Notes: generated from the sequence alone by a model not told the origin. Shown: positions 9,006 through 18,013, numbered from the stretch's first letter. The stretch: 64,000 bases of DNA from Actinomycetota bacterium (GCA_016871395.1 VFYV01000005.1:42274-106273), one strand, 5' to 3'. A program made the numbers and translations.

Positions 9006-9317
9006 ATGTACGCAGTGATCGCAACCGGTGGCAAGCAGGTTCGGGTGACCGAGGGCCAGCAAGTGCACGTCGAACTTCTCGGCGCCGAACAGGGTGCCGT
9101 GGTGAACTTCACGCCCGTTCTGGTCGTCGATGGTGACACGGTTCTGGCCACTCCATCCCAACTCGCGGGCTCGAGCGTCTCGGGACGTATCGTCGGGGCG
9201 GCCACCGGACCCAAGATCGACGGCTTCACCTACAAGCGACGCACCAACCAACGTCGCCGGTACGGTCATCGCCAGCACTACCAGGTGGTCGAGATCACCT
9301 CCATCGCGAAAGGCTGA
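9006..9317 (+). CDS. rplU: 50S ribosomal protein L21
   Basis: A 103-residue protein with the L21 opening MYAVIATGGKQVRVTEGQ and the conserved basic C-terminal part (YKRRTNQRRRYGHRQ), which binds 23S rRNA. The length is standard. The open frame continues upstream into the RNase gene, but the family N-terminus fixes the start at 9006. rpmA begins three bases after the stop codon, as in nearly all bacteria. Confidence 0.98.
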   Translation: MYAVIATGGKQVRVTEGQQVHVELLGAEQGAVVNFTPVLVVDGDTVLATPSQLAGSSVSGRIVGAATGPKIDGFTYKRRTNQRRRYGHRQHYQVVEITSIAKG

Positions 9318-9320
9318 GAC

Positions 9321-9575
9321 ATGTCCAAGACGAAGGGTGGCGGCTCGACCCGAAACGGCCGCGATTCAAACGCCCAGCGCCTCGGTGTGAAGACCTTCGC
9401 CGGCACTCTCATCACCGCGGGCACCATCGTGGTTCGCCAACGCGGCACCAAGTTCCACCCCGGTAAGAACGTCGGTCGCGGTGGCGACGACACCCTTTTC
9501 GCCTTGGTCGATGGTGTCGTGAAGTTCGGTGAGCGCAAGGGACGTCGCATCGTCGACGTCATCCCTGCTGACTGA
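9321..9575 (+). CDS. rpmA: 50S ribosomal protein L27
   Basis: An 84-residue L27 with the conserved [20 protein letters not shown] opening, whose flexible N-terminus reaches the peptidyl-transferase centre. There is no Firmicute-type N-terminal extension that would need cleavage. It is cotranscribed with rplU. Downstream, 15 bases separate it from the end of the convergent dGTPase gene, and I see no clear hairpin terminator there. Confidence 0.98.
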   Translation: MSKTKGGGSTRNGRDSNAQRLGVKTFAGTLITAGTIVVRQRGTKFHPGKNVGRGGDDTLFALVDGVVKFGERKGRRIVDVIPAD

Positions 9576-9590
9576 CGACGTTTGGCGGGC

Positions 9591-10727
9591 TCAGACGTCG
9601 ATTCCGCGCGGAAGGCGGTCGGCGTCCCAGCCGAGCACTGCCGTTGCTTGACGACAAGCAAACCGGTCGGTCATCCCCGCGACGTAACTGACGGCGGCGA
9701 AGCGCGCGGCATCGGACCCGGCGTCCATGTGTTGGCCCGCTGGTAGCAACCTCGGTGCGGTGATGTAACACTCGACCAGGGCCCGCAGGAGGTCGATGAC
9801 GGCGCGGGCTTGGGCTTTGCTCGCCGGTCGCAAGTAGACCTGCTCGTAGTTGAAACGGCGGAAGACCGCCAGGGCCTCGGCGATGGCGGGTTCCATTCCG
9901 ATCCGGCCGGTGTTCATGGCGGCACGGATCATCGAGGTGATGAAGGTGCTCAGTTGGGAGCCGCGCGTCGCGCCGCATCGTGAACTGACGAGGGCGGGCA
10001 GGTGCTCCGTGCTGACGATGCCAGTGGCGACGGCGTCCTCGAAGTCGTGGCACACGTAGGCGATGCGGTCTGCCCAACTGACGACCTCGCCCTCGGGGGT
10101 GCCCGGAGCGGGTCGACTCCATGAGTGATTGCGAATGCCGTCCAGAGTTTGGCGACACAGATTGAGGTGACTCAACGTGACGTCGGCACCCCAGACCGCA
10201 TGATCGAAACCGTTGGCAACGTACGGAGCCAAAGCATCCTCGGACGCGTGACCCCCCGGGCCGTGTCCGCAATCGTGACCGAGTGCGATGGCCTCGGTGA
10301 GAGCCACGTTCAACCCCAAAGGCCGCGCGACCGCCACGGCTACCTGAGCGACTTCGAGAGCGTGCGTCAGGCGCGTGCGTTGGTGATCGTCGGGAAACAC
10401 GAACACCTGGGTTTTGCCGGCCAAGCGCCGAAACGCCGGTGCGTGCAGGATGCGATCGCGGTCACGTTCGAAACACGTTCGGAAGGGATCGGCCTCCTCG
10501 GCTCGCTCGCGGTCACCTGCACCCAACGATCGGGTGGCGAGGCGACTGAGAACGGAGTCCTCGGTGTGTTCGCGAACCTCGCGGGGCAGTGTGGAGGTTT
10601 CCCCGGTTCCCGCCCACGAGTCGGCGTGAGCGAGGGTGATGCCGTCGGCCGAAATGGAGCCCGACATCGTCCCGGCCCAGCGCTCGGCCCGCTCCTGCAT
10701 GTCACGATCGATGTCGGGGGAACTCAC
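9591..10727 (-). CDS. dgt: Deoxyguanosinetriphosphate triphosphohydrolase-like HD protein
   Basis: A 378-residue HD-domain hydrolase expected to split dNTPs into deoxynucleoside and triphosphate. The metal-binding His/Asp residues are seen in TRLTHALEV and in LGHDCGHGPGGHAS, and the N-terminal RSLGAGDRERAEEADPFRT block matches actinobacterial Dgt-like proteins. The frame is open back to 10826, overlapping the obg start. I place the start at the GTG at 10727 because a TATCGT -10 box lies exactly six bases before it, which matches the local leaderless pattern. The gene interrupts the common rpmA-obg order on the opposite strand. Confidence 0.87.
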   Translation of the reverse strand: MSSPDIDRDMQERAERWAGTMSGSISADGITLAHADSWAGTGETSTLPREVREHTEDSVLSRLATRSLGAGDRERAEEADPFRTCFERDRDRILHAPAFRRLAGKTQVFVFPDDHQRTRLTHALEVAQVAVAVARPLGLNVALTEAIALGHDCGHGPGGHASEDALAPYVANGFDHAVWGADVTLSHLNLCRQTLDGIRNHSWSRPAPGTPEGEVVSWADRIAYVCHDFEDAVATGIVSTEHLPALVSSRCGATRGSQLSTFITSMIRAAMNTGRIGMEPAIAEALAVFRRFNYEQVYLRPASKAQARAVIDLLRALVECYITAPRLLPAGQHMDAGSDAARFAAVSYVAGMTDRFACRQATAVLGWDADRLPRGIDV

Positions 10728-10733
10728 GGTGAC

Positions 10734-10739
10734 ACGATA
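10734..10739 (-). promoter_or_regulatory. Predicted -10 box of dgt (leaderless)
   Basis: On the minus strand TATCGT is followed by six bases and then the GTG start of dgt, so the transcript should begin at or next to the start codon. Confidence 0.55.
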
Positions 10740-10800
10740 CGACACCGTTGTGGCATCGGTACGGCGTCGGGACTCACCGGCAAACATCGTTTCGGATAGA

Positions 10801-10806
10801 TAGCGT
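10801..10806 (+). promoter_or_regulatory. Possible -10 box of obg
   Basis: TAGCGT lies 18 bases before the obg ATG. The resulting short leader would contain the GAGG Shine-Dalgarno at about 10814-10817. Together with the dgt promoter, this forms a divergent regulatory region of about 97 bases. Confidence 0.35.
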
Positions 10807-10824
10807 TGGGTGTGAGGTCGTCCC

Positions 10825-12075
10825 ATGAGTCAGTTCGTCGATGAGTGCCAGTTGAACGTGAAGGCCGGCGATGGTGGGGCCGGGTGTGTCTCGTTCCGTC
10901 GCGAGGGACCGGTGGCAATGGGGGGTCCCAACGGTGGCGATGGTGGGCGGGGAGGCGACATCTGGATGGTCGCGGACCGCAACGTGGCCTCGCTGCTGGC
11001 CTTCCGAGACCACCCGCACCGAATCGGAGGCAACGGCGTGCACGGGATGGGCAAGGACCAACACGGCAAGCGCGGAGAGACCCTCGAGGTGAAGGTGCCC
11101 GAGGGAACGGTCGTGCGCGACATGTACTCAGGTGAGGTGTTGGCCGATCTCCTCGATCACGGCGACAAGTGGCTCGCGGCCCACGGCGGTCGGGGTGGCC
11201 GCGGCAATGCTCGCTTCCTCACCAACCGGCGTCGCGCACCGTCGTTCGCCGAGCAAGGCGAGCACGGCGAGGAGCGGTGGCTGAAACTGGAATTGAAGTT
11301 GATGGCCGATGTGGCCCTGGTCGGGTTCCCCAATGCCGGAAAGAGCACCTTGATCTCGGTCATCTCGGCGGCCAAGCCCAAGATCGCCGCCTACCCTTTC
11401 ACCACCCTCGAGCCCCACCTGGGCGTGGTGCGACTCGACGGCGACACCGAGTTCGTGGTGGCCGATATCCCCGGCCTCATCAAGGGAGCCGCCGAGGGCA
11501 AGGGTTTGGGCCATCGATTCCTGCGTCACATCGAGCGGGCCCGGGCGCTGTGCGTACTGATCGACCTGGCCCCCGTCGACGCCACCTCGCCTTCGGAACA
11601 ACTGGAGACCCTGTTGAGCGAGTTGGAGTCGTACGACTCATCGTTGTTGGAGCGCCCGAGGGTGATCGTGGGCACGAAAACGGACTCCGCGACCGCGGAA
11701 ATGATCGCCTCGTGGGACGGCATGATGATTTCGGCGGTGACCAATCAGGGAGTGCGCGAACTGGTCGGTCGCCTGGCCCGTTTGGTGCACGAGGTCCGCC
11801 AAGAGCAGCCGGTCACCGAGGGGCGGGTCATCGTGAGGCCCGAGTCCGACGGCGCGTGGGTCGAACGCCTCGCCACCGGTGGCTTTCGGGTTCATGGTCG
11901 AAAGGCCGAGCGGGCGGTGCATCTGAACGATGTGACGACCCCCGAGGCGATGACCTACATCGAGGAGCGCCTGAAGAAATTGGGTGTGCCGCGTTTGTTG
12001 GCGCGTGCGGGAGCGCGCCAAGGTGACGTGGTCTGGATCGCCGACTTCTCATTCGACTATTCGCCTGACAACTGA
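10825..12075 (+). CDS. obg: Obg GTPase (CgtA)
   Basis: A 416-residue, essential ribosome-associated GTPase. The glycine-rich Obg fold fills residues 1-158 (GDGGAGCVSFRREG, GGDGGRGGD). The GTPase domain follows with the P-loop GFPNAGKST from residue 167, the DIPG switch and the base-recognition motif GTKTD. The C-terminal OCT domain (about 335-416) is present, as in Gram-positive Obg proteins. It acts in 50S maturation and stress/cell-cycle control. proB follows after 26 bases with its own promoter. Confidence 0.97.
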   Translation: MSQFVDECQLNVKAGDGGAGCVSFRREGPVAMGGPNGGDGGRGGDIWMVADRNVASLLAFRDHPHRIGGNGVHGMGKDQHGKRGETLEVKVPEGTVVRDMYSGEVLADLLDHGDKWLAAHGGRGGRGNARFLTNRRRAPSFAEQGEHGEERWLKLELKLMADVALVGFPNAGKSTLISVISAAKPKIAAYPFTTLEPHLGVVRLDGDTEFVVADIPGLIKGAAEGKGLGHRFLRHIERARALCVLIDLAPVDATSPSEQLETLLSELESYDSSLLERPRVIVGTKTDSATAEMIASWDGMMISAVTNQGVRELVGRLARLVHEVRQEQPVTEGRVIVRPESDGAWVERLATGGFRVHGRKAERAVHLNDVTTPEAMTYIEERLKKLGVPRLLARAGARQGDVVWIADFSFDYSPDN

Positions 12076-12094
12076 TCGGCCCAACCGGTACCGT
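12065..12094 (+). promoter_or_regulatory. proB promoter (-35 CTGACA, -10 TACCGT)
   Basis: CTGACA (12065-12070) and TACCGT (12089-12094) are 18 bases apart. The -10 box ends seven bases before the proB ATG, so the transcript should be leaderless. The -35 element overlaps the last codons of obg. This is the best-formed -35 element found in front of a leaderless start here. Confidence 0.6.
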
Positions 12095-12101
12095 CCTCGT
12101 C

Positions 12102-13205
12102 ATGCGCATCGTGGCCAAGATCGGAAGTTCGTCGCTCACCGACGACATGGGGGTCATCGACCGTGCGATCATCGCCGACGTCTGTCGCCAGATCGCTCGA
12201 TTGCGCTCGCACGGTCACGAAGTAGTCCTGGTCACCTCTGGTGCGGTCGCGGCCGGAGTGTCGGCTCTGGGTCTCTCCGAACGACCGAGCGACATGCGCA
12301 CGCTGCAAGCCCTGGCGGCGGCGGGACAGAGTCGTCTGATGGAGGTGTACAACTCCGAGTTCGCCGGCCACTCGTTGGTGGCCGCGCAGGTGTTGCTGGT
12401 TCCCCACGACTTCATCGATCGAACCCAATACCTGCACGCTCGAAGCACGCTCGAGCGACTGCTGGAGTTGGGTTGTGTGCCGGTGGTGAACGAAAATGAC
12501 GCCATCGCGAACGACGAGATCCGTTTCGGTGACAACGACCACATCTCGGCTCTGTTGTCGCACCTGTTGAACGCAGATCTTCTGATACTTCTCACCGACA
12601 CCGAGGGGCTCTTCACGAGCGACCCTCGGGTCGATTCTTCTGCCACCCTCATCACCGATGTTCACGAGAGCGACCCCTTGATGAGCGTCTCGGCCGGCGC
12701 CGGCGGGTCGAATCGCGGAAGCGGCGGCATGGCCTCCAAGCTCTCGGCGGCGCGTATCGCCTCGTGGTCCGGAATTCGTGCGGTCATCGCCCGCGCCACC
12801 ATCGCCGATGTACTCGAGGTGGTCACGGCCGCGGCGGTCTCGGGTTCGACGGGAGTCGGAACCACCTTTCACGGGTCCGATCGGGCCTTGTCGGCTCGTC
12901 AGCTGTGGGTGGCGTTCGCCAGCGAGGTGCGCGGGGCCGTGATCATCGACGATGGGGCGGCGGGGGCGTTGCTCAAAGGGACGGTCTCGCTGTTACCGGC
13001 GGGCGTGGTGGAGGTGGAGGGTTCCTTCGAGCCCCGCGAGACCGTCGACATCCGCCGCACCGATGGCCGGGTTCTGGCTCGAGGACTCGCCATGATGTCG
13101 GCGGCGCAGGCTCGTGCGGCCCGCGGTCGACGAAGCTCCGACCTCGACGATGATTCGCCGACGGTTGTCGTTCACCACGACGAGTTGGTGCTACTGCCCC
13201 GTTGA
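12102..13205 (+). CDS. proB: Glutamate 5-kinase
   Basis: A 367-residue enzyme that phosphorylates glutamate in the first step of proline synthesis. The amino-acid kinase domain shows KIGSSSLT at the N-terminus, the VTSGAVAAG loop and the NENDAIA/FGDND substrate-binding segments. A C-terminal PUA domain (about residues 270-350) is present, as in full-length ProB. proA is not next to it. The last 15 bases overlap the 3' end of the convergent murJ gene. Confidence 0.96.
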   Translation: MRIVAKIGSSSLTDDMGVIDRAIIADVCRQIARLRSHGHEVVLVTSGAVAAGVSALGLSERPSDMRTLQALAAAGQSRLMEVYNSEFAGHSLVAAQVLLVPHDFIDRTQYLHARSTLERLLELGCVPVVNENDAIANDEIRFGDNDHISALLSHLLNADLLILLTDTEGLFTSDPRVDSSATLITDVHESDPLMSVSAGAGGSNRGSGGMASKLSAARIASWSGIRAVIARATIADVLEVVTAAAVSGSTGVGTTFHGSDRALSARQLWVAFASEVRGAVIIDDGAAGALLKGTVSLLPAGVVEVEGSFEPRETVDIRRTDGRVLARGLAMMSAAQARAARGRRSSDLDDDSPTVVVHHDELVLLPR

Positions 13206-14912
13206 ACCGGCGCGGAGCAACCGCACGCGGTCGCGCAGGACACGCAAGTGTTCGACCTCAGGTGCTCGTAACACGGTGAGCGCCCCGATGTAACTGAGCG
13301 AGCCGACTGCCGAGCCCACCATCACCTTGACGACGGCACCGACACCGGCGTTCGCGCCGATGGGTCGAACCACGACCCACATCACGAAGCCCATGCTCGC
13401 CGCGGCCACCACCAGGCGGGCTATTCCCCTCAGAAGGTCGACGGCTGAGAACCCTCGGACCTTGATGTTCAGAACGTACAGGGCGGCGATGGCGGCGACG
13501 ACGTACGAGATGGAGAAGGCGATTCCCAGTCCGAGAACGTCGTAGGCGGGGGACAGGGCAAAGGCGAGAGCGACGTTGAGAACGTTCTGGAAGCAGTTGA
13601 TGACGAACGGGGTGCGGGTGTCCTGGTGCGCGTAAAAGCCTCGAAGAGCGAAGAGATAAACGGAGTACCCGATCAGCCCCAAAGCCAAGCCGGCCAGCGC
13701 ACGAGCGGTGTTGTCGGCGGCCGTGCTGTCGAACTCACCGTGCTGGAGCAACAGGCCGATAATGGGGCGAGCGAGCACGAGGAAGGCGAAGGCGGCTGGG
13801 AACGTGAGCAAGCCCACCAGTCGGATCCCGAGGTTGGTGCGTTCGATGAAGGCGGCCTTGTCGCGCCGCGACACCGCCCGCGCCATTTCGGGGATGAAGG
13901 TGGTGGCGATACTCATCGCCAGCAAACCATGAGGAAAGTAGAAGAACACCGAGGCCTTGGCGAAGGCGTCTTGCCCCCCCGACCCCGGCTCGGCCAAGTT
14001 CTTCACCACGATGATGGTCAGCTGATTGGCCATCACGTATCCGAAGGTCCAACCGGACAATTCGACGAGCCGTTTCACCGCCGGGTGTCGAGGTTGGAAT
14101 CGAAATCGCAAGTTCAACCCGGCGCGATGGATCGCCGGGAGGAGAACGAGGGCCTGCAACGCGATGCCTCCGGTGGCACCGAGTCCGAGGAGCCAGCGGA
14201 AAGATGGACTATTGAGCACCTCGGCCAGCGGAATACGGTCATCGGGGTGATGGAGGAGAATCGGCACGTAGAGCAACGTGGAAATGATCACGATGTTGGA
14301 CAACACCGGTGACCAAGCCGCAGCGAAGAAACGTCGCTGCGCGTTGAGCAACGAGCCGAGCAACGCCGACACTCCGTAGAAGAAGATCTGCAACAAGAAG
14401 ATTCGGGTGAGGGCCGTGCCGACGGTACGGAACTGGTCGACATCGAGACCCTCGGCCGGATTCAGCGAGAAAACGCGGAAGACCCATGGTGCGAAGAAGG
14501 TGGCGATGGCGGTGAGTATCGCCAGAGCGATGATGGCAGTGCCGACGACCGCCTCGGCGGACTCATGGTCGTCCTCTTCGAGCATCCGACTGAACATGGG
14601 AACGAGCGCCGCCGAGAGCACGCCCCCGAGGAGAAGTTCGTAGACGGCGTTGGGGGAGTTGTTCGCCCCGTCGTAGGCGTCGGCCAAAGCGGTCTGGCCG
14701 ATGACGACGCCGAAAACGATCACCCGCAGCATGCCCGTCAAGCGCGACAGGCCGGTGCCGAGAGCCACGATGGCGTTGTTGCGCAGGATGTGACTCATTC
14801 CGTCTTGCTCGTCAGATCCGGTCACCCCGCTGTCCGACCCGGTGGTCGTTACGGGGTCATCGTCACCGTCAGGTGCGACGATGTTGGTGGCTTCTGACTC
14901 GGTCTCCCCCAC
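13191..14912 (-). CDS. murJ: MurJ/MviN-type lipid II flippase
   Basis: A 573-residue polytopic membrane protein of the MOP superfamily that moves lipid II across the membrane. About 14 helices follow an acidic, probably cytoplasmic N-terminal stretch of about 40 residues; the family start is recognisable as SHILRNNAIVALGTGLSRLTG. The frame extends to 15023, but the GTG at 14912 is preferred because TAATCT lies seven bases upstream. The actinobacterial fusion to a pseudokinase domain (as in mycobacterial MviN) is absent. It is convergent with proB and divergent from the MoxR gene. Confidence 0.92.
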   Translation of the reverse strand: MGETESEATNIVAPDGDDDPVTTTGSDSGVTGSDEQDGMSHILRNNAIVALGTGLSRLTGMLRVIVFGVVIGQTALADAYDGANNSPNAVYELLLGGVLSAALVPMFSRMLEEDDHESAEAVVGTAIIALAILTAIATFFAPWVFRVFSLNPAEGLDVDQFRTVGTALTRIFLLQIFFYGVSALLGSLLNAQRRFFAAAWSPVLSNIVIISTLLYVPILLHHPDDRIPLAEVLNSPSFRWLLGLGATGGIALQALVLLPAIHRAGLNLRFRFQPRHPAVKRLVELSGWTFGYVMANQLTIIVVKNLAEPGSGGQDAFAKASVFFYFPHGLLAMSIATTFIPEMARAVSRRDKAAFIERTNLGIRLVGLLTFPAAFAFLVLARPIIGLLLQHGEFDSTAADNTARALAGLALGLIGYSVYLFALRGFYAHQDTRTPFVINCFQNVLNVALAFALSPAYDVLGLGIAFSISYVVAAIAALYVLNIKVRGFSAVDLLRGIARLVVAAASMGFVMWVVVRPIGANAGVGAVVKVMVGSAVGSLSYIGALTVLRAPEVEHLRVLRDRVRLLRAGSTGQ

Positions 14913-14919
14913 GCCCGTC

Positions 14920-14925
14920 AGATTA
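14920..14925 (-). promoter_or_regulatory. Predicted -10 box of murJ (leaderless)
   Basis: TAATCT on the minus strand, with seven bases before the GTG start. It matches five of six bases of the TATAAT consensus. It supports the shorter MurJ start. Confidence 0.6.
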
Positions 14926-14993
14926 GGTCGTCCGGCGAGTGCCCGGCTCGGCGTTGCGCGCCCTCGAAATGGAGGCCGGTTCGAGAGGGGCAG

Positions 14994-14999
14994 TAGAGT
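14994..14999 (+). promoter_or_regulatory. Predicted -10 box of MoxR ATPase gene (leaderless)
   Basis: TAGAGT, with seven bases to the ATG at 15007. An in-frame ATG at 15001 would lie only one base from the -10 box and is therefore unlikely to be transcribed from this promoter. Confidence 0.55.
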
Positions 15000-15006
15000 C
15001 ATGAGA

Positions 15007-15876
15007 ATGGTTCCTCGATTCACGTCGGTTCAACAGGTTCGCGATGGTTTGCGGGGGGTCAACTATCTCGCTGATGACGGCATTGCCGGGGTCGCGTTCC
15101 TCGCGGATCGCCTCGCCAAGCCGATCTTGGTCGAGGGTCCGGCGGGAACCGGGAAGACCCAATTGGCCAAAAGCATCGCCGACATGACCGGGGCCCGACT
15201 GATCCGTCTGCAGTGCTACGAGGGTCTCGACGAATCCAAGGCCCTGTACGAGTGGAACTACAAGAAGCAGCTTCTTCGAATTCAGGCCGACAAGAAGAGC
15301 GATGGGTGGAGCGAAATCCACGACGACATCTTCAGTCGTGAGTTCCTCCTCACGCGGCCGCTCCTCGAGGCCATCAGTGCCCCCGATCCGGTGGTGTTGC
15401 TGATCGACGAGGTGGACCGCGTCGAGGTGGAGACCGAGGCTCTCCTGTTGGAAATCTTGTCGGAGTATCAGATCTCCATCCCCGAATTGGGGACCGTCAC
15501 GGCGACCCAGATCCCGATGGTGCTGCTGACGTCCAACAACACCCGTGAGCTCTCCGAGGCCCTGAAGCGACGCTGTCTCTACTTGCACGTCGATTACCCG
15601 TCGATGGAACGCGAGAAGGAGATCGTGCTCACCAAGGTCGAGGGCATCACCGAGAACCTGGCCGATCAGGTTGCTCGTATCGTGCGCAGTATCCGACAGC
15701 TCGACCTCAAGAAGGCTCCGAGCGTGAGTGAGACCCTCGACTGGGCCCGCACCATCATGTTGTTGAACATCGAGACCATCGACGCTCAAGTGGCCAAGGA
15801 TTCCTTGCACGTTCTGCTGAAGTATCAGACGGACATCGCCAAGGCCGCCAAGGAACTGTCCGTCGACCTCGTCTGA
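15007..15876 (+). CDS. MoxR/CoxD-type AAA+ ATPase
   Basis: A 289-residue single-domain AAA+ ATPase with Walker A GPAGTGKT at residues 44-51, Walker B LLIDEVDR and a conserved sensor LLTSNNTRELSEALKRRC. The next gene encodes a VWA protein of the CoxE/COG3552 type; such pairs act as metal-insertion or complex-assembly chaperones (CoxD/CoxE of carbon-monoxide dehydrogenase is the studied case). No molybdenum hydroxylase genes are in this window, so the client is unknown. Confidence 0.85.
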   Translation: MVPRFTSVQQVRDGLRGVNYLADDGIAGVAFLADRLAKPILVEGPAGTGKTQLAKSIADMTGARLIRLQCYEGLDESKALYEWNYKKQLLRIQADKKSDGWSEIHDDIFSREFLLTRPLLEAISAPDPVVLLIDEVDRVEVETEALLLEILSEYQISIPELGTVTATQIPMVLLTSNNTRELSEALKRRCLYLHVDYPSMEREKEIVLTKVEGITENLADQVARIVRSIRQLDLKKAPSVSETLDWARTIMLLNIETIDAQVAKDSLHVLLKYQTDIAKAAKELSVDLV

Positions 15877-15892
15877 GGCCGGGACTGCCAAC

Positions 15893-17329
15893 GTGCTCGA
15901 TCTTCTCGCCGGTTTCGTCGTCGAGCTCCGCAACGCCGGACTCCCCGTGTCGCTGACCGAGAATCTCGACGCCATGCAAGCCGTTCAGCACATTCCCATC
16001 GAGGACCGCGAGGCATTCAAGTACGCGTTGGGGGCGACGTTGGTCAAGAACAGTTCGCACTGGCGTTCGTTCGAGACCGTTTTCGAGGTCTACTTCTCGA
16101 TGCGGGGTCCGGAGTACAAGTTGGTCGAGGGTTCCGAGGACGAGCTCGAGCGAATGTGGCGCGAGATGCAAGAGCAGATGAAAGAGGGTGACGGCCGAGG
16201 CTCGTCCGGCGGTATGGACGCCCTCACACCCGAAGAGATCGCCCAAATGTTGCTGCAGGCTCTCCTGAACGGTGACCAGGCCCTCATGCGCGCCCTAGCC
16301 AAACAATCGGTGCAACGTTTCGCCGGAATGGAGCCGGGGCGCCCGGTAGGTGGCACGTATTACCTGTACCGAACCCTGCGGAACCTCGATCTCGAGGGGA
16401 TGCTGCAAAAGTTGATGGAAGCCAGTCGCCAGGAGGTGGGTGGTGAACTGACCGCCCTCGAGGAACGTCTGGAAAAGGACGAGTACGAGAGTCGCATCGA
16501 CCAGTTCAAGAAGGAGATCGAGGCCGAGATCCGTCGACGTCTGGTCGCCGACCGTGGCGCCGAGGCGATGGCCAAGACCTTGCGCAAGCCACTACCGGAG
16601 GACGTCGAGTTCATGCACGCCAGTCGGGACGAGATGCAGGCCCTGAAGAAATCGCTGTATCCGCTCACCCGCAAGTTGGCCGCCCGTCTGGCCCGCAAAC
16701 GGCGCCACGGACGCAAGGGACCGCTCGATTTTCGCAACACGGTGCGCCACTCTCTGTCGTACGGTGGTACGCCGGCGGAGCCCAAATTCAAGTATCCCCG
16801 TCCGGCCAAACCCGAACTCATGGTGGTAGCCGACATCTCCGGCAGTGTGGCGGCCTTCGCCCGCTTCACCTTGATGCTGGTCTATGCGATCCAGAACCAA
16901 TTCTCCAAGGTTCGCTCGTTCGTCTTCATCGACGGGATCGACGAGGTGACCGACTTCTTCAAGGGCACCGAGGACATCAGCGAGGCCATCCATCGTGTCA
17001 ACACCGAAGCCGATGTGGTGTGGGTCGACGGGCACAGCGACTACGGCCATGCGTTCGAGGTTTTCTGGGAGAAGTACGGCAAGGATGTGGGTCCCAAGAC
17101 CACGGTGCTGTTCCTGGGCGATGCGCGCAACAACTACCACGCGTCGCAGGCTTGGGTCATCAAGGAGATCCGGCAGAAGGCTCGTCAGGTGTACTGGCTG
17201 AATCCCGAACCTCGCTCGTACTGGAACACCGGTGACTCCATCGTCGGCGAGTACGGCACGCACACCGACGGCACCTACGAATGCCGCAACTTGCGGCAGT
17301 TGGAAGCCTTCGTCGAGAAGTTGGTCTGA
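15893..17329 (+). CDS. VWA-domain protein, CoxE-like (COG3552)
   Basis: A 478-residue soluble protein. The N-terminal half is helical and charged; the C-terminal half is a von Willebrand A fold with a metal-ion-dependent adhesion site starting at Asp314 (DISGS). The mid-region DFRNTVRHSLSYGGTP matches the conserved block of CoxE-like proteins just before the VWA domain. It starts at a GTG 16 bases after the ATPase gene and its stop overlaps the next ATG (TGATG), so the three genes look like one transcript. It probably binds its client and couples it to the ATPase. Confidence 0.85.
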   Translation: MLDLLAGFVVELRNAGLPVSLTENLDAMQAVQHIPIEDREAFKYALGATLVKNSSHWRSFETVFEVYFSMRGPEYKLVEGSEDELERMWREMQEQMKEGDGRGSSGGMDALTPEEIAQMLLQALLNGDQALMRALAKQSVQRFAGMEPGRPVGGTYYLYRTLRNLDLEGMLQKLMEASRQEVGGELTALEERLEKDEYESRIDQFKKEIEAEIRRRLVADRGAEAMAKTLRKPLPEDVEFMHASRDEMQALKKSLYPLTRKLAARLARKRRHGRKGPLDFRNTVRHSLSYGGTPAEPKFKYPRPAKPELMVVADISGSVAAFARFTLMLVYAIQNQFSKVRSFVFIDGIDEVTDFFKGTEDISEAIHRVNTEADVVWVDGHSDYGHAFEVFWEKYGKDVGPKTTVLFLGDARNNYHASQAWVIKEIRQKARQVYWLNPEPRSYWNTGDSIVGEYGTHTDGTYECRNLRQLEAFVEKLV

Positions 17330-17976
17330 TGACGCGGGTGATTCTCGTGCGACACGGCGAGTCGCAGGTGTCGGTGGGGCGCTTGGTCGGGGGTCCGCGC
17401 AGTTGCGTCGGCTTGTCCGATCTCGGTCGCCTACAAGCCGAGCGTCTGCGCGACCGGTGGTCGAAGCACCCCGAGATGGAAGCCGACGTCGTCTACGCGA
17501 GTCAGTATCCGCGCGCGAGGGAGACCGGTGACATCGTGTTGCCGGCGCTGGGACATTCGGAGATGGTGATCGACGCTAATTTCGGCGAGCACGACCCAGG
17601 TCCGATCTGCGATGGTCTGACCTACGACGAATTCGAACGACGATTCGGTGATCCGGACTGGGAGAACGACCCTCACGGCGAGACCTTCCCCGGCGGTGAG
17701 ACCATCGCGGCATTCCAGTTGCGGGTGGGTGGCGCCGTGCGCGGGTTGATCGAACGCCATGGTGGTGGTCGCGTCGTGGTCTTCTGCCATGGTGGCGTCA
17801 TCGACACCGTCTTGCGTCAATCGTTGCGCACGTCGGGTACGGGTATCTTCGAGGTATGGACCAAGAACGCCTCGATCACCGAGGTCGAACTGGTGAGACC
17901 AGGCCGGTGGAGACTCGTTCGTTACAACGATGCGGCGCATTTGGCCGGTTTACCGGCATCCACGAACTCGCCGTGA
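17329..17976 (+). CDS. Histidine phosphatase family protein (phosphoglycerate mutase-like)
   Basis: A 215-residue member of the histidine phosphatase superfamily. The catalytic histidine lies in the N-terminal VRHGES motif (residues 8-12), and the second catalytic histidine in VVFCHGGVIDT. It could be a small-molecule phosphatase; the sequence does not define the substrate. The ATG overlaps the VWA gene's stop. The upstream in-frame extension into that gene is ignored because the RHG motif normally lies within ten residues of the start. Confidence 0.85.
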   Translation: MTRVILVRHGESQVSVGRLVGGPRSCVGLSDLGRLQAERLRDRWSKHPEMEADVVYASQYPRARETGDIVLPALGHSEMVIDANFGEHDPGPICDGLTYDEFERRFGDPDWENDPHGETFPGGETIAAFQLRVGGAVRGLIERHGGGRVVVFCHGGVIDTVLRQSLRTSGTGIFEVWTKNASITEVELVRPGRWRLVRYNDAAHLAGLPASTNSP

Positions 17977-18013
17977 GTCCACGGCGTCGCCCATCGATCC
18001 CGGAGCGCACCCG

